Below, one piece after another: positions 9,291 to 19,212 of a DNA stretch of 64,000 nucleotides. The notes under the pieces are model-generated. The model made no database searches, had not been told where the DNA came from, and saw only the letters and a program-made list of their open reading frames with translations. Each line of letters begins with the position of its first letter. Positions within the stretch are counted from its first letter, which is position 1. Origin of the DNA: Bacteroidales bacterium (GTDB lineage Bacteria; Bacteroidota; Bacteroidia; Bacteroidales; Tenuifilaceae). A program made the translations under genes and the position numbers. Location: contig JABFRB010000021.1 of NCBI GenBank assembly GCA_013141385.1, positions 62,001 through 126,000 of the forward strand. Direction: 5' to 3'.

Positions 9291-9321
9291 AAAAAAAACC
9301 CCGGTACTCTCCGGGGCTCTT
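9291..9321 (-). terminator. Intrinsic terminator of gcvH
   Basis: The stem CCCCGG/CCGGGG (9299-9304 and 9311-9316) encloses a 6-base loop. Read on the minus strand it is followed by eight T. It lies just after the gcvH stop and separates gcvH from the glycosyltransferase operon. Confidence 0.85.
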
Positions 9322-9331
9322 TTTAGGGAGG

Positions 9332-9712
9332 TTATGCGTTGATAAGCTCCTTGTATTGCTCTGGTGTTAAAAGCTCATTAAGCTGAGCGACATCAGTCAT
9401 TCTAATTTTCACCATCCAACCATCTCCGTAAGGATCTTTATTAACAACGTCTGGGGAGTCAAGAAGTTTTGGGTTTACCTCAAGAATTTCACCAGCAACA
9501 GGCATAAACATATCTGATACGGTTTTCACAGCTTCAATTGTACCAAAAACTTCTTCTTTTGCAAGGGTTTCGCCTTGAGTTTCAATCTCAATAAAAACAA
9601 CATCACCTAGCTGACCTTGGGCAAAGTCCGTTACACCAATAATAGCATTACTTCCTTCAGCTTTTATCCACTCGTGATCCTTTGTGTACTTTAAATTTGT
9701 AGGAACATTCAT
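9332..9712 (-). CDS. gcvH: Glycine cleavage system H protein
   Basis: 126 aa from the ATG at 9712 (MNVPTNLKYTKDHEWIKAEG). An upstream TTG-started extension of 16 residues is not supported by the family. The H protein carries the lipoyl arm that shuttles the aminomethyl group between the P, T and L proteins in glycine breakdown in the cytoplasm. The lipoyl lysine is K63 in GTIEAVKTVSDMFMPVAGE, and the conserved NxDPYGDGWM is present near the end (NKDPYGDGWMVKI). The gene is monocistronic, with a strong terminator right behind it. No other gcv gene is in the window. Confidence 0.97.
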   Translation of the reverse strand: MNVPTNLKYTKDHEWIKAEGSNAIIGVTDFAQGQLGDVVFIEIETQGETLAKEEVFGTIEAVKTVSDMFMPVAGEILEVNPKLLDSPDVVNKDPYGDGWMVKIRMTDVAQLNELLTPEQYKELINA

Positions 9713-9906
9713 GATTATAATTTTTTGATTGTTAACGTTTTGTTTATTTTGTTGTCCCAAAATTACTTTTTTTTGTAGATATATAATACTGTAATGATTA
9801 TTATTTTATTGTTTTATTTAGTTTTTAAATTCTTTATACTTAAATAGTAAGATGATTAAACTTTTCGAGGTAAAAACCTCAAAATCCGATTAATAAAACA
9901 GCACAA

Positions 9907-12900
9907 TTATTGAATCATAGTAAAACGAACGCTAAAGCCAAAACTCGTATTTACCATTGGGTAAGATGATCCTGAAACAAGTGGTGTGTTCTTTGCCCAA
10001 TCGAAGAAAGCCCTGATAGTTACCTGATTACTTATTACATAATCAGCTGATGCTTTAATAGATACTGCCCTTTGACCTGATGTTGTTTGATTAATTTCTT
10101 CAACCAACTTATGAAGTATCGTCTCATTTTTTCTTAATGAAAAATCGACTCTGAGACGAAGGTCGCTCTTCAAAGTTTTTTCCTTGCCCTTCTCTGTGCT
10201 AAAAATTAAAGGTAGATTTTCGAACCGATAACCTGAGCCTATGACATATTCCCAAGTATCAATTTCTGTAAGCTGATTATTTGCAAAACTCATTGATAGT
10301 GAACGCCCAGATTTAATCTCGAATCGACCAGTGAGGTTGTTAATCCAAGTCATATCTAACCCAATTAAAGGTGTAAAGGTTTCGGTTATGGATACATTGG
10401 AAATTTCCCTTTTTGAGATAAAATCATTTATTGCATTTGTCACTGTTGTCAACCCATCATCCAGTGCGTCATTATACTTTAGGTTTGAAGTGTAAGCACC
10501 AATAGTATAAACAGATCTATACCCATGTGTTAGCGAAAATGTACGCAAAAATTTTTTAAACGGCTGAAGTTTAGCCAATCCATCATAGGTTATTTGCCAA
10601 TTAGGGAAAGGTATTTTTGGAAAATCATCATACGGGGCTTTCTTTTTTGCATAACTTGTGTAAGTAGCAAGAAAAGATGGAATAAGTACCTCTTGTGATA
10701 AATTACTATATCCAACTGGAAATTCACCTGTACCTCGTTGGTAATTCATAGTAGATACATTTTCCCTATAAGTAGCTAATTGTTCTGCGATTTCAAGTCG
10801 ATTATTTCTGAACTTGTCGAAAACACTATTCGGCGATTTAAAAGCAGTACCTATACTAATAACGCTCATGCTAAAATTACCCGTGGTTAATGGATTACGA
10901 GGGTTAAAGTCACCGTTAGCATCGGCATGATAGTATATACTATGATTGCTAGAATAAGTTCTGATGGCACTTAATTCTACCCTAAAACTTGGTATTGGTT
11001 CAAAGGTTGTTCGAAAGTTTAGGTTCTCGCTACGCGTGAAAAGTACTGGATTACTTAATGTTGTATCCTTGCTTAGCCACCCATTTTGTATCGCCTTCCA
11101 AGCAAACTCGGGATCCTGCCAGCCAGATATAAACTCAAAACCTGGGGCTGTTACCCCATTTATATCATTCATACCAAGGTATCGAGTGGTCGGTTTGTAG
11201 CCCGGTAGCATAGTTCCATTATTCTCCGAATATGCTATAGAGATAACTTTTATGCCCATAAGAACTCTCAAGGTTCCTTCTGCAATAAATTTAAGAGGAT
11301 TAGGCTTTTCAGGTATCTTACCCTCAACCACAACCTTAAGTTTTTCGTACTCTTTATCGGCTTTTATGGTAATACGTTCGTCACTTCTTATTTCTGTAGT
11401 AACTTTTATTTCTGCTCCTTTTTCAGTGAAAACTTTTACTGTAACATTCTCGGTTTTTAGTCGATGAAGAATCGATTTTGTAACATTAGCTCTCAATCGC
11501 ACATCCTTTTCTTCATACTTTAAAGTTTTCATCTTCTGTTGTTGCTTCGATCCACCTTTGGCCATTTGGTCAAATTTCTGGTTTATTCGTTTTAAATACC
11601 CTACCTTATTATATAACCCCAACATATTCAGTTGACCTGTAGCTTGAATAGTGTTTGAGTTTTGGATCGTATTGCCCGGATCAAAACGAGAAGTATCGGG
11701 GAGTATTGGTCCTGCGGTCCATTTATAGTTTCCAGAATATCTTGTTGATATAGAAGTCCAATCGAGGAGAGGGATTTTGTTAATAGGCAAAGTATAGGTA
11801 ACATTAAATTGATGATTGTAGTCTGTAGTTCGTCCAAAGTTTAAGATATTATGCCAAACCGAATCCTTCCAATGCTCGTATGAATCTCGATACCGACGAT
11901 CTACAATTCCACCGGGTTCATCAATTTGAGCAACGTTGTTTGCGTTGAAATCAAACTTAATTGATTGGGCTAAATCCCAGTTAAGCGTATAAACTCTATT
12001 CCAAAGAAAATCCTTTGAGTAGGTCGGCAGTAGAATAATATTGGGATTGCTGATATTGCGCAACTGCTGCTCATAGTAATTCCTATTCAGATCTGTACGG
12101 AAAGAGAACTGAGAGGGTATTAAATTAAAGTTAAAATCCTTTATTAGTCGTAAATATTTTGAATTTAACCAGTTCACATTTTTAAAGGGGGTAATAGGCC
12201 TCGGTTTTGTACCATAGTTATAGGTAAATGCACCCCTAATATTTCTCTGAATTCTATGATCTGTTTTAATATTTCTTGAGAATTGCTCGCTGAAAGAATA
12301 ACTAACCGAAAAGTTTGAGGGTGAGAAAAGCCATGGCTTTCCATCCATTTTATCAATCTTAACATTGGTTAGGTTAAAACTTTTCCTTCGCATATAGTCC
12401 TGAGCTAGTTTTTTAATTTCGTTTCGCTCAGATTTTGTAGAAGCCTTATCTAATGCCGTTTTTAGAGGAATATCGGGATCTAATGGGTTATACTCTGGGT
12501 TTGAGAAAGACTCACTATAACCAACGTATAGTGGAATTCTAATACCAGAAGTTGAAGGAAAGAATTTACCCATCTCAAGGGTTGCGCTTAAATCGTATTG
12601 GTAGAAATCGTTTGTACTTCTATTGCTCACCTTTGATTCTATTGATCCAAAACCTGGTTTAATTGTAGTTCCTGCAATTGTAATCATACCCAGATCTGCT
12701 AACTTTGCCGACATCCGTGCATTTGCAGCCCAGCCTGCTTTATCGTCTGTATTTGATAATCGAAGCTCATCAACCCAAATAATTGCTGATTTGGAAAGTC
12801 CATCGCTAGTTGGATCGCTTGAACGGCCAGGGTTACGAATACCTATCATCAATACTTTAACATTGCTAAGGTTCGGATTACCAGTAACCTTGATTTTACG

Positions 12901-15900
12901 GTTACCATCCATTTTTACATAAATTGTGCTTGTGGTAATAACAGAACCAAGTTTATGCATGGCGTCATTCCGGGCAAGTTTCGTATCAGTTAAGGTTTCA
13001 AGGTTAATATCAAGAAGATTCTCACGTGGCCAAACTTTAATTCTATCTGCTTCACTATTATTGTTGTAATTACTGCGCGGCGGGGTTACCTTGAGGGGTA
13101 CTTCATACTCATAATAATTGTTTGTATAATCCGATCCCATGCGTATGAAGATAGTAAGATCATTATCATTTAGAGTATATCCGGGTATTGCCTCGGCATG
13201 AACATCCATCATCAGCCTATGGTATTGGCGAATGTCAAGGTTAAGATTTTTGAAACCCGCACGAGCATCACCCTCTGCTAGGTTAGTAATCTTATACTCC
13301 ATCGATTGCTCGTTTTGCTCAATAACTTCGTTTAAACTAGGATCAATTGCTCTGCTTAACCCAGGAGGAAGAACATAGTTAACTGGGGTTCTTGAACTGT
13401 TGTCCTCCAGATTCACAGAAGATATTTCAAAACTTCCTGATGGAAGATCCATCCCTGGAACACCCTCCTGCCCCTCAATTAACGAGAGACCATACCTTCT
13501 CCACTCCCCCCTTACTAGTTGAAGTTTAGCAAATCTGAGAATTAAAGTATCATTGAAACCTTTTAAAAACATTCTAGCAAAACTTATCATTTTAAAGTCC
13601 TGTATTGGCCCAACAACCCGCTCATATTCCATAATTGGAACCTTAAATTGATACCAAGCAACCTTTTGCTTTTGTGTGTATGCAGGCATTTTAGTAAACG
13701 TTGTTACTTTGTTGGTTATAAAATTATTCCCAACCTGCATATCCTCGGGGCGTAACGAAACACGATACTGAAAATAAGCTTCATTATCGCTCATGGTCTG
13801 ATCTCTATTAATATCTTCCCCGTCTGGCTCCTGAGTACCCGCTGTTCCACTGTTTTGATCGTTAGTAGGGGAGTTGCCTTCCATGTTGTTGTACTTTTTA
13901 TACCGATCAAGGATTCCAGCTCCTCGGGTAGAATAATCGGGATCTAAAAAATACTTATAATCATCATTCGATGGGTCATTATATATTTCACTAAATGCAT
14001 CAGCATTTGTAAAACCTCTAATTTGGTTCAAATAGTCAACAAAAAATGTTTGTTCATCATTTTCACCACCACCCGTTAAATTGTACTTTGAGCTAAGACC
14101 ATCAAGCCCAATATCCTGATACTTTTGACCATCATTCGGAACAAATACATTGGGTATAGATTTAATTTTAGGGTAGCGTCCCCAATTTGTAGTACCCGTA
14201 TTTTTAAGATCTCCCGTGGCTGGCAAGCCTCCTTCAAATGTTTTTTGACCATCGCGAAGAATATCCTCAGAGATATTCCCTAAGTTGAAAAATAGATCAC
14301 CTCCTGCCTTGGTAGAATCGTATACAAATGGATCCATCAACCAAAATTCGATATACTCAATATTTTGAGACTCAAAATCTGATGAACTAATTGGACGCAT
14401 AATCCCACCCCATCGTGTCTCTGGGTTGGGCAGAAATCCATTAGGATCAAGAATTGGATCAAAGTTGTAGGGCCCTCTTTCGTTCGGATAAAATGCTAAA
14501 TTTAGTATTGGTAGATTTGTAGGTTGTCCTTGAGGTGTTTTTTTATACGGAAACAGCTCATTCTCATAAACCTCCCTAACCCAATGACTACTCCTTTGTT
14601 TATCGGTAAATCTTACAGAAGAATTAATGTTTCGGGGTAGAGATGGATCTATGGAGTACCATGCAATTTGAGCCCTTTTAAAACCATATCTTAAATCATT
14701 TCCCTCCGAGAAAATGTCACTTTGCTTTAAAGGTGTACTTGCCAACTTCCAATAGTATGGGCTTTGTAAATCAATTGGCGTTGAACTTCCCTCAAAATCA
14801 TCGAGATAAACTGTTCCGTTTTTGCCAATTGCTTTGGCATAACCAGGAACAAATTGAGCAAATTCGGCATCGAATGTTATGGTTGATTTCTCTTTTGTTT
14901 GAATAAAGGGTAAGAAATCTACCATCTTGGTCAAGAAACTAGATTCCGTTTGAAATGAGGTGTTTAAACCCCATATTGTATTGGAAACCGCCTCATTCCC
15001 AAAATTGACCTTCTGAGTAAGGGGTCTTTCGGTTAGATTTAGTGCCGTAGCACCTATATTAAATTTGTCAGATACCTGATAATCTAAGTGTGTGCCAACA
15101 AGAGTTTTGGTTTGAAAGTTAAATAGAGCATTATTCTCAAGCGAAACTTTAATTGCAGTTCCCGATTCTATTAAACCGGGTTTAATAATTTTTAATGTAC
15201 CTAGATTGTAGTCTACTGTATAATCAGTTCCCTCCAATAGTTTTGCCCCAGCAGCTGTAACAACAACAGAGCCTTTAGGAATATTCGCAGCGTTCAGCGA
15301 TATTTCTGATCCCATTGAGGACTGGTATGTTCCAACTAGCTTAAACTTATTCTTATTAGCAACTTGTCTGGCCCTTGTAAGTGTTGAGTCGTATAACTCT
15401 TGATAAACATATTTATCAGATACTCCAGAATTTTTGATTTGATCACTAAGATCTTTTCCAAAGGGCTCGAGTACAGGGAAAATTACCTTGCCTGTTGTAG
15501 CATTAATTGTTACACCGTCAATAAAATCGAAAACACCATCAGGGGTGGTATTATTCTGACTGTTAAGGTTATCTAAATTTAAAACCTTAATAAGTGGAAT
15601 ATTTTTAATTCCTCCTTCGTTAATATAGTTTAAGGCTGTCCCAGCAGCATCATTCTGATAAAGAATATCTAGTCTAAACTCATCTTTACTAACCTGATAA
15701 GCCCCAAGTGAGTAAATATTCTTCATCATCAGTTTCCATGTGGGCGTTTTCGGAGTTAGGTTTTTACCCTTAAGAAGTTTCAGAATTAATGCTTTGGGAG
15801 CAGCAATTCCATCTGTTGACAATTCTCCTACTTTAAAATTTTGCCCCCCAACTGTGTACTCGTATGCAACAGCCAAAACCTCATCTGTAAGTAACGAGTT

Positions 15901-17301
15901 ATTTAGCGATACATAACCCATTTTGGGGTTAAACGTATATTCATTGGGTTGAAGTTTGCGTGCATTTTCTATTTTTTCATAGTCTTGACCTTCGCTAAAT
16001 CCGGATCCTTCAAGTGGCGATAGGTTTTGATTTACACCAGCAATATCCCTAACATCATAAGCAGAGGTCATCAAGCTAAAAAGATTATTTAACTGATTAT
16101 CTGGGTACAAGCCTGAACCTGTTTGTGAAAAATTCGTTTTTGAATAGATGTTTTTAGTTGATTCCGCTAAATCGATAAAAGCAACAATATCTCTTGAATT
16201 TTCATAGTTTGCCTGTTTGTTAGTAACCCAAACCTCTATTTTGGTGATGTTTACTCCAGTATTAATTATTGGTAGATTTCGAAGCGTGGTATTGTAATTG
16301 TCTCTAAAATACTGTGAAAGAAAAAAGTGTCGGTTAGCCTCGTATTCATCGGCACTAATAGAAAAATCCTTAGTTTGTGCGCCTCCTTTGACTTCAATGA
16401 CCTGAGTTTGTCCGTTCTGCTTGGAGAAAACGGTTGTAATATTCAACTTTCCAAACTTTAGCTGTGTTTTAAAGCCGAACAAACTCTGACTCCCTGTTAT
16501 AAGAGTTCCGGGTAGTGGTAACGAAACATTACCTGCTTCGATCTTCTGAATTATTTCATCCTCAAACCCATTGTATTCAACCTTAACGTTGTTTTCAAAA
16601 TCAAAAGTTGCCTCGGTATTATACTGAACATTCATTTTAAGCTTTTGACCTATCTTTCCATCAACATTCATCTGAATCTTCGATTTAAAATCGAAAGTTG
16701 TGCTCCTGCGCTGATCAAGCGGAAGAAATGGGCTATTTGTTGTTGAACTATTTATTCCAAAACTCAACTCCGCATTTCCTTGTGGAATAATCTCAATGGT
16801 ATTACTTCCAAAAACTCTATCGAATGTCTCTCCTCCCAATTTTATGTGGGATAGCAACATAGAGCCTAAACCTGCAGATTGTCCAGAACTTTGCTTCCTC
16901 CAGTACTCTCGTAAAGAATTCTCAAATCGATAACCTCGATACTCCTCCTCTGTCATTACCCGGGGAGGTTTAATATTATACTTTCCTACCTTTTCGTAAA
17001 TTGTATACTGTTTTGTAACAGGATCATAGTCAACCGTGATGGTTATATTCGATGGTGATTCTAAATTGAAAGATGATCGTTTTTTATTTTCAGAGGCAAA
17101 AGGATCATCTGGTTTAAGAGGGTATGGGAGTTTAAGTGTGTCGGTTTGGAGAAATGTACTTTCTTCTGTTAGTAAAGTTTTTTCCGATTTACCCTTATAA
17201 TAGGAATTAACTATAAACGAATTTGCCTTTGATGTTTCAGCAAAACCAACAAAGGCAGCAATTAGAAATCCTGCTATCTGATATTTATATGAATACTTCA
17301 A
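9907..17301 (-). CDS. sprA: Cell-surface protein SprA, type IX secretion translocon
   Basis: 2464 aa, the expected size of SprA. It starts with a signal peptide (MKYSYKYQIAGFLIAAFVGFAETSKA). The N-terminal domain has the family segments FDRVFGSNTIEIIPQGNAEL, PLDQRRSTTFDFKSKIQMNV and IEAGNVSLPLPGTLITGSQS (about residues 160-270), and the protein ends in beta-strand-rich sequence with a terminal SFGFSVRFTMIQ. In Bacteroidota, SprA forms the very large 36-strand outer-membrane barrel through which T9SS substrates leave the periplasm, and it is needed for gliding in motile species. It lies 21 bp behind ruvA, and the ruvA-sprA linkage is common in the phylum. No frameshift is visible over 7.4 kb. 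Confidence 0.97.
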   Translation of the reverse strand: MKYSYKYQIAGFLIAAFVGFAETSKANSFIVNSYYKGKSEKTLLTEESTFLQTDTLKLPYPLKPDDPFASENKKRSSFNLESPSNITITVDYDPVTKQYTIYEKVGKYNIKPPRVMTEEEYRGYRFENSLREYWRKQSSGQSAGLGSMLLSHIKLGGETFDRVFGSNTIEIIPQGNAELSFGINSSTTNSPFLPLDQRRSTTFDFKSKIQMNVDGKIGQKLKMNVQYNTEATFDFENNVKVEYNGFEDEIIQKIEAGNVSLPLPGTLITGSQSLFGFKTQLKFGKLNITTVFSKQNGQTQVIEVKGGAQTKDFSISADEYEANRHFFLSQYFRDNYNTTLRNLPIINTGVNITKIEVWVTNKQANYENSRDIVAFIDLAESTKNIYSKTNFSQTGSGLYPDNQLNNLFSLMTSAYDVRDIAGVNQNLSPLEGSGFSEGQDYEKIENARKLQPNEYTFNPKMGYVSLNNSLLTDEVLAVAYEYTVGGQNFKVGELSTDGIAAPKALILKLLKGKNLTPKTPTWKLMMKNIYSLGAYQVSKDEFRLDILYQNDAAGTALNYINEGGIKNIPLIKVLNLDNLNSQNNTTPDGVFDFIDGVTINATTGKVIFPVLEPFGKDLSDQIKNSGVSDKYVYQELYDSTLTRARQVANKNKFKLVGTYQSSMGSEISLNAANIPKGSVVVTAAGAKLLEGTDYTVDYNLGTLKIIKPGLIESGTAIKVSLENNALFNFQTKTLVGTHLDYQVSDKFNIGATALNLTERPLTQKVNFGNEAVSNTIWGLNTSFQTESSFLTKMVDFLPFIQTKEKSTITFDAEFAQFVPGYAKAIGKNGTVYLDDFEGSSTPIDLQSPYYWKLASTPLKQSDIFSEGNDLRYGFKRAQIAWYSIDPSLPRNINSSVRFTDKQRSSHWVREVYENELFPYKKTPQGQPTNLPILNLAFYPNERGPYNFDPILDPNGFLPNPETRWGGIMRPISSSDFESQNIEYIEFWLMDPFVYDSTKAGGDLFFNLGNISEDILRDGQKTFEGGLPATGDLKNTGTTNWGRYPKIKSIPNVFVPNDGQKYQDIGLDGLSSKYNLTGGGENDEQTFFVDYLNQIRGFTNADAFSEIYNDPSNDDYKYFLDPDYSTRGAGILDRYKKYNNMEGNSPTNDQNSGTAGTQEPDGEDINRDQTMSDNEAYFQYRVSLRPEDMQVGNNFITNKVTTFTKMPAYTQKQKVAWYQFKVPIMEYERVVGPIQDFKMISFARMFLKGFNDTLILRFAKLQLVRGEWRRYGLSLIEGQEGVPGMDLPSGSFEISSVNLEDNSSRTPVNYVLPPGLSRAIDPSLNEVIEQNEQSMEYKITNLAEGDARAGFKNLNLDIRQYHRLMMDVHAEAIPGYTLNDNDLTIFIRMGSDYTNNYYEYEVPLKVTPPRSNYNNNSEADRIKVWPRENLLDINLETLTDTKLARNDAMHKLGSVITTSTIYVKMDGNRKIKVTGNPNLSNVKVLMIGIRNPGRSSDPTSDGLSKSAIIWVDELRLSNTDDKAGWAANARMSAKLADLGMITIAGTTIKPGFGSIESKVSNRSTNDFYQYDLSATLEMGKFFPSTSGIRIPLYVGYSESFSNPEYNPLDPDIPLKTALDKASTKSERNEIKKLAQDYMRRKSFNLTNVKIDKMDGKPWLFSPSNFSVSYSFSEQFSRNIKTDHRIQRNIRGAFTYNYGTKPRPITPFKNVNWLNSKYLRLIKDFNFNLIPSQFSFRTDLNRNYYEQQLRNISNPNIILLPTYSKDFLWNRVYTLNWDLAQSIKFDFNANNVAQIDEPGGIVDRRYRDSYEHWKDSVWHNILNFGRTTDYNHQFNVTYTLPINKIPLLDWTSISTRYSGNYKWTAGPILPDTSRFDPGNTIQNSNTIQATGQLNMLGLYNKVGYLKRINQKFDQMAKGGSKQQQKMKTLKYEEKDVRLRANVTKSILHRLKTENVTVKVFTEKGAEIKVTTEIRSDERITIKADKEYEKLKVVVEGKIPEKPNPLKFIAEGTLRVLMGIKVISIAYSENNGTMLPGYKPTTRYLGMNDINGVTAPGFEFISGWQDPEFAWKAIQNGWLSKDTTLSNPVLFTRSENLNFRTTFEPIPSFRVELSAIRTYSSNHSIYYHADANGDFNPRNPLTTGNFSMSVISIGTAFKSPNSVFDKFRNNRLEIAEQLATYRENVSTMNYQRGTGEFPVGYSNLSQEVLIPSFLATYTSYAKKKAPYDDFPKIPFPNWQITYDGLAKLQPFKKFLRTFSLTHGYRSVYTIGAYTSNLKYNDALDDGLTTVTNAINDFISKREISNVSITETFTPLIGLDMTWINNLTGRFEIKSGRSLSMSFANNQLTEIDTWEYVIGSGYRFENLPLIFSTEKGKEKTLKSDLRLRVDFSLRKNETILHKLVEEINQTTSGQRAVSIKASADYVISNQVTIRAFFDWAKNTPLVSGSSYPMVNTSFGFSVRFTMIQ

Positions 17302-17322
17302 ACTCTAGTTTCTCTTGCTATT

Positions 17323-17907
17323 CTACAATTGTTTAAGTGCCAATTTAATTAATCCTTCTACGCTTTGGTTACTCTCAACTTTAAGCAATTGATCAAGAAC
17401 CTTTTCTGCTGCTGCTTTATTGAAACCAAGCATAACTAAAGCAGATAACGCTTCTTGTCGGGTTGTATTGTTTATAGATGTAAATAATTGGGCAGATTCT
17501 AAATCTTTACCAGATACCTTATCCTTTAAATCAACAACTATACGCTGAGCTGTTTTTAAACCAATCCCTTTTATTTGCTTTAGTGCATTAACATCAGCTT
17601 GCATAATCACCTTTTGTATTTCTATGGCTGACATGGATGAAAGGATAACCCGCGCTGTATTGGCTCCAACCCCAGAAACGCTAATTAAAAGCCTGAATAA
17701 ATCCCTTTCTTCTTTACTGGCAAAACCAAAGAGAAGGTGTGCATCCTCCCTTATAACCTGATGGAGGTAGACCAAAGTATCCTTTTTCCCTTCAATACTG
17801 CTATATGTTTGTAGCGAGATATTAACGTAGTAACCGAGGCCACCACAATCAACAATAACATAAGTTGGTGTTAAATCTGCTATTGAACCCTTGATATATT
17901 CAAACAT
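17323..17907 (-). CDS. ruvA: Holliday junction branch migration protein RuvA
   Basis: 194 aa. Domain I (OB fold) begins MFEYIKGSIADLTPTYVIVDCGGLGYYVNIS. Domain II holds two helix-hairpin-helix motifs (LLISVSGVGANTARVILS near residue 73 and ALKQIKGIGLKTAQRIVVDL near residue 110). Domain III (about residues 145-194, TTRQEALSALVMLGFNKAAAEKVLDQLL) contacts RuvB. The tetramer binds Holliday junctions and loads the RuvB motor during recombinational repair. It sits between pdxA (29 bp upstream) and sprA (21 bp downstream) in one operon. Confidence 0.97.
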   Translation of the reverse strand: MFEYIKGSIADLTPTYVIVDCGGLGYYVNISLQTYSSIEGKKDTLVYLHQVIREDAHLLFGFASKEERDLFRLLISVSGVGANTARVILSSMSAIEIQKVIMQADVNALKQIKGIGLKTAQRIVVDLKDKVSGKDLESAQLFTSINNTTRQEALSALVMLGFNKAAAEKVLDQLLKVESNQSVEGLIKLALKQL

Positions 17908-17936
17908 ATTCCAAAAATTATTATCAATAATATATC

Positions 17937-18989
17937 CTAAATCGCTTCAGGGTCAACATGTCGTAAAGGATTGGTGGTTAATTCTTTGTGTATTTGGCGA
18001 TTTTTGAAAAGGTCTACTGCAAGGTATAAAGCCTGCCTGAATGAGTTTGGAGAGGCTTCTCCTTTCCCTGCAATTTCATAGGCAGTTCCGTGTGCAGGAG
18101 AAGTCCTAATAATAGGTAATCCAGCTGTATAGTTAACACCTGTATCGAAGTTTACAGTTTTAAATGGAGCAAGTCCTTGATCGTGGTACATTGCCAGTAT
18201 TGCATCAAACTTAACAAAGTTCTCGGATCCAAAGAAACCATCTGCTGGATATGGACCAAGTGCTACAATGCCCTCGTTATTAGCCTCGTTTATGGCTGGG
18301 ATAATAATTTGTTGCTCCTCTGCCCCAATAACACCCAAATCACCAGCATGTGGGTTTAGCCCTAATACTGCAATCCTTGGTCTGCGAATGGCAAAATCCT
18401 GAATCAATGATCGATTTAGAATACGCAGTTTGGAGAGTATCGATTCTTTTGTTACCAAGGATGGAACCTGAGAAATTGGAACATGTCCAGTAACAACGCC
18501 AACCTTCATAACTTCGCTTACCATAAGCATCAATACCTCGTTGCAATCGAAACTGTTAGCAAGAAATTCTGTATGACCTGGAAAATGAAAATCTTGCCCT
18601 TGAATATTATGCTTATTGATAGGTGCAGTAAGAAGAACATCTATTTTTTGGGCTTTTATATCAACAATTGCTGCTTTTAAGGCTTGCAAAGATCCCATTC
18701 CACCGTACTCCGTGGATTTGCCAAGCTCAACACGAACATTTTCGTCCATGCAGTTGACAATATTTGCACGTTTGGGATTGGCTTCGCTTGCATCCTTAAT
18801 TTGATTGAAACTGAAATTCTCAACATTTAGTGCTTTCCTATGATAGGCAGCAACTTTAGGGGAACCATATATGATTGGAATACAGAATTCACCAACCCTT
18901 GGATCGGAAAAAGTTTTTATTATCACCTCATATCCTATCCCGTTGATATCACCCTGTGTAATTCCAACTCTAATTTTTTCTTCGCTCAT
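17937..18989 (-). CDS. pdxA: 4-hydroxythreonine-4-phosphate dehydrogenase
   Basis: 350 aa from the ATG at 18989 (MSEEKIRVGITQGDINGIG); a longer 371-aa frame starts in sequence with no family similarity. PdxA oxidises 4-phosphohydroxy-L-threonine with NAD+ in the DXP-dependent synthesis of pyridoxal phosphate. The three metal-binding histidines lie in FHFPGHTEFLA, AMYHDQGLAPFK and TSPAHGTAYEIAGKG. GITQGDINGIGYEVI is the conserved N-terminal motif and LNPHAGDLGVIG is also typical. It is the first gene of the pdxA-ruvA-sprA operon. Confidence 0.96.
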   Translation of the reverse strand: MSEEKIRVGITQGDINGIGYEVIIKTFSDPRVGEFCIPIIYGSPKVAAYHRKALNVENFSFNQIKDASEANPKRANIVNCMDENVRVELGKSTEYGGMGSLQALKAAIVDIKAQKIDVLLTAPINKHNIQGQDFHFPGHTEFLANSFDCNEVLMLMVSEVMKVGVVTGHVPISQVPSLVTKESILSKLRILNRSLIQDFAIRRPRIAVLGLNPHAGDLGVIGAEEQQIIIPAINEANNEGIVALGPYPADGFFGSENFVKFDAILAMYHDQGLAPFKTVNFDTGVNYTAGLPIIRTSPAHGTAYEIAGKGEASPNSFRQALYLAVDLFKNRQIHKELTTNPLRHVDPEAI

Positions 18990-19212
18990 ATTCAACCTTT
19001 TTTTATTTATAAGGTTTATCGTACAAAAGTATAAAAAAACAGCAAGGTTCAAAGAGTTAGTATAATAGTAGTTTATGTGTTTTTTGGTTTTTCATAAGCA
19101 ACAAGAGTAAACCCTTAAATTCATTGAATGAATTACTGTTTATTCTCTTTAAAATTAATTTTAATTGCAAAACTTAAATTTTAGTACTTTTATAGCTTCT
19201 TAATCAAATTGA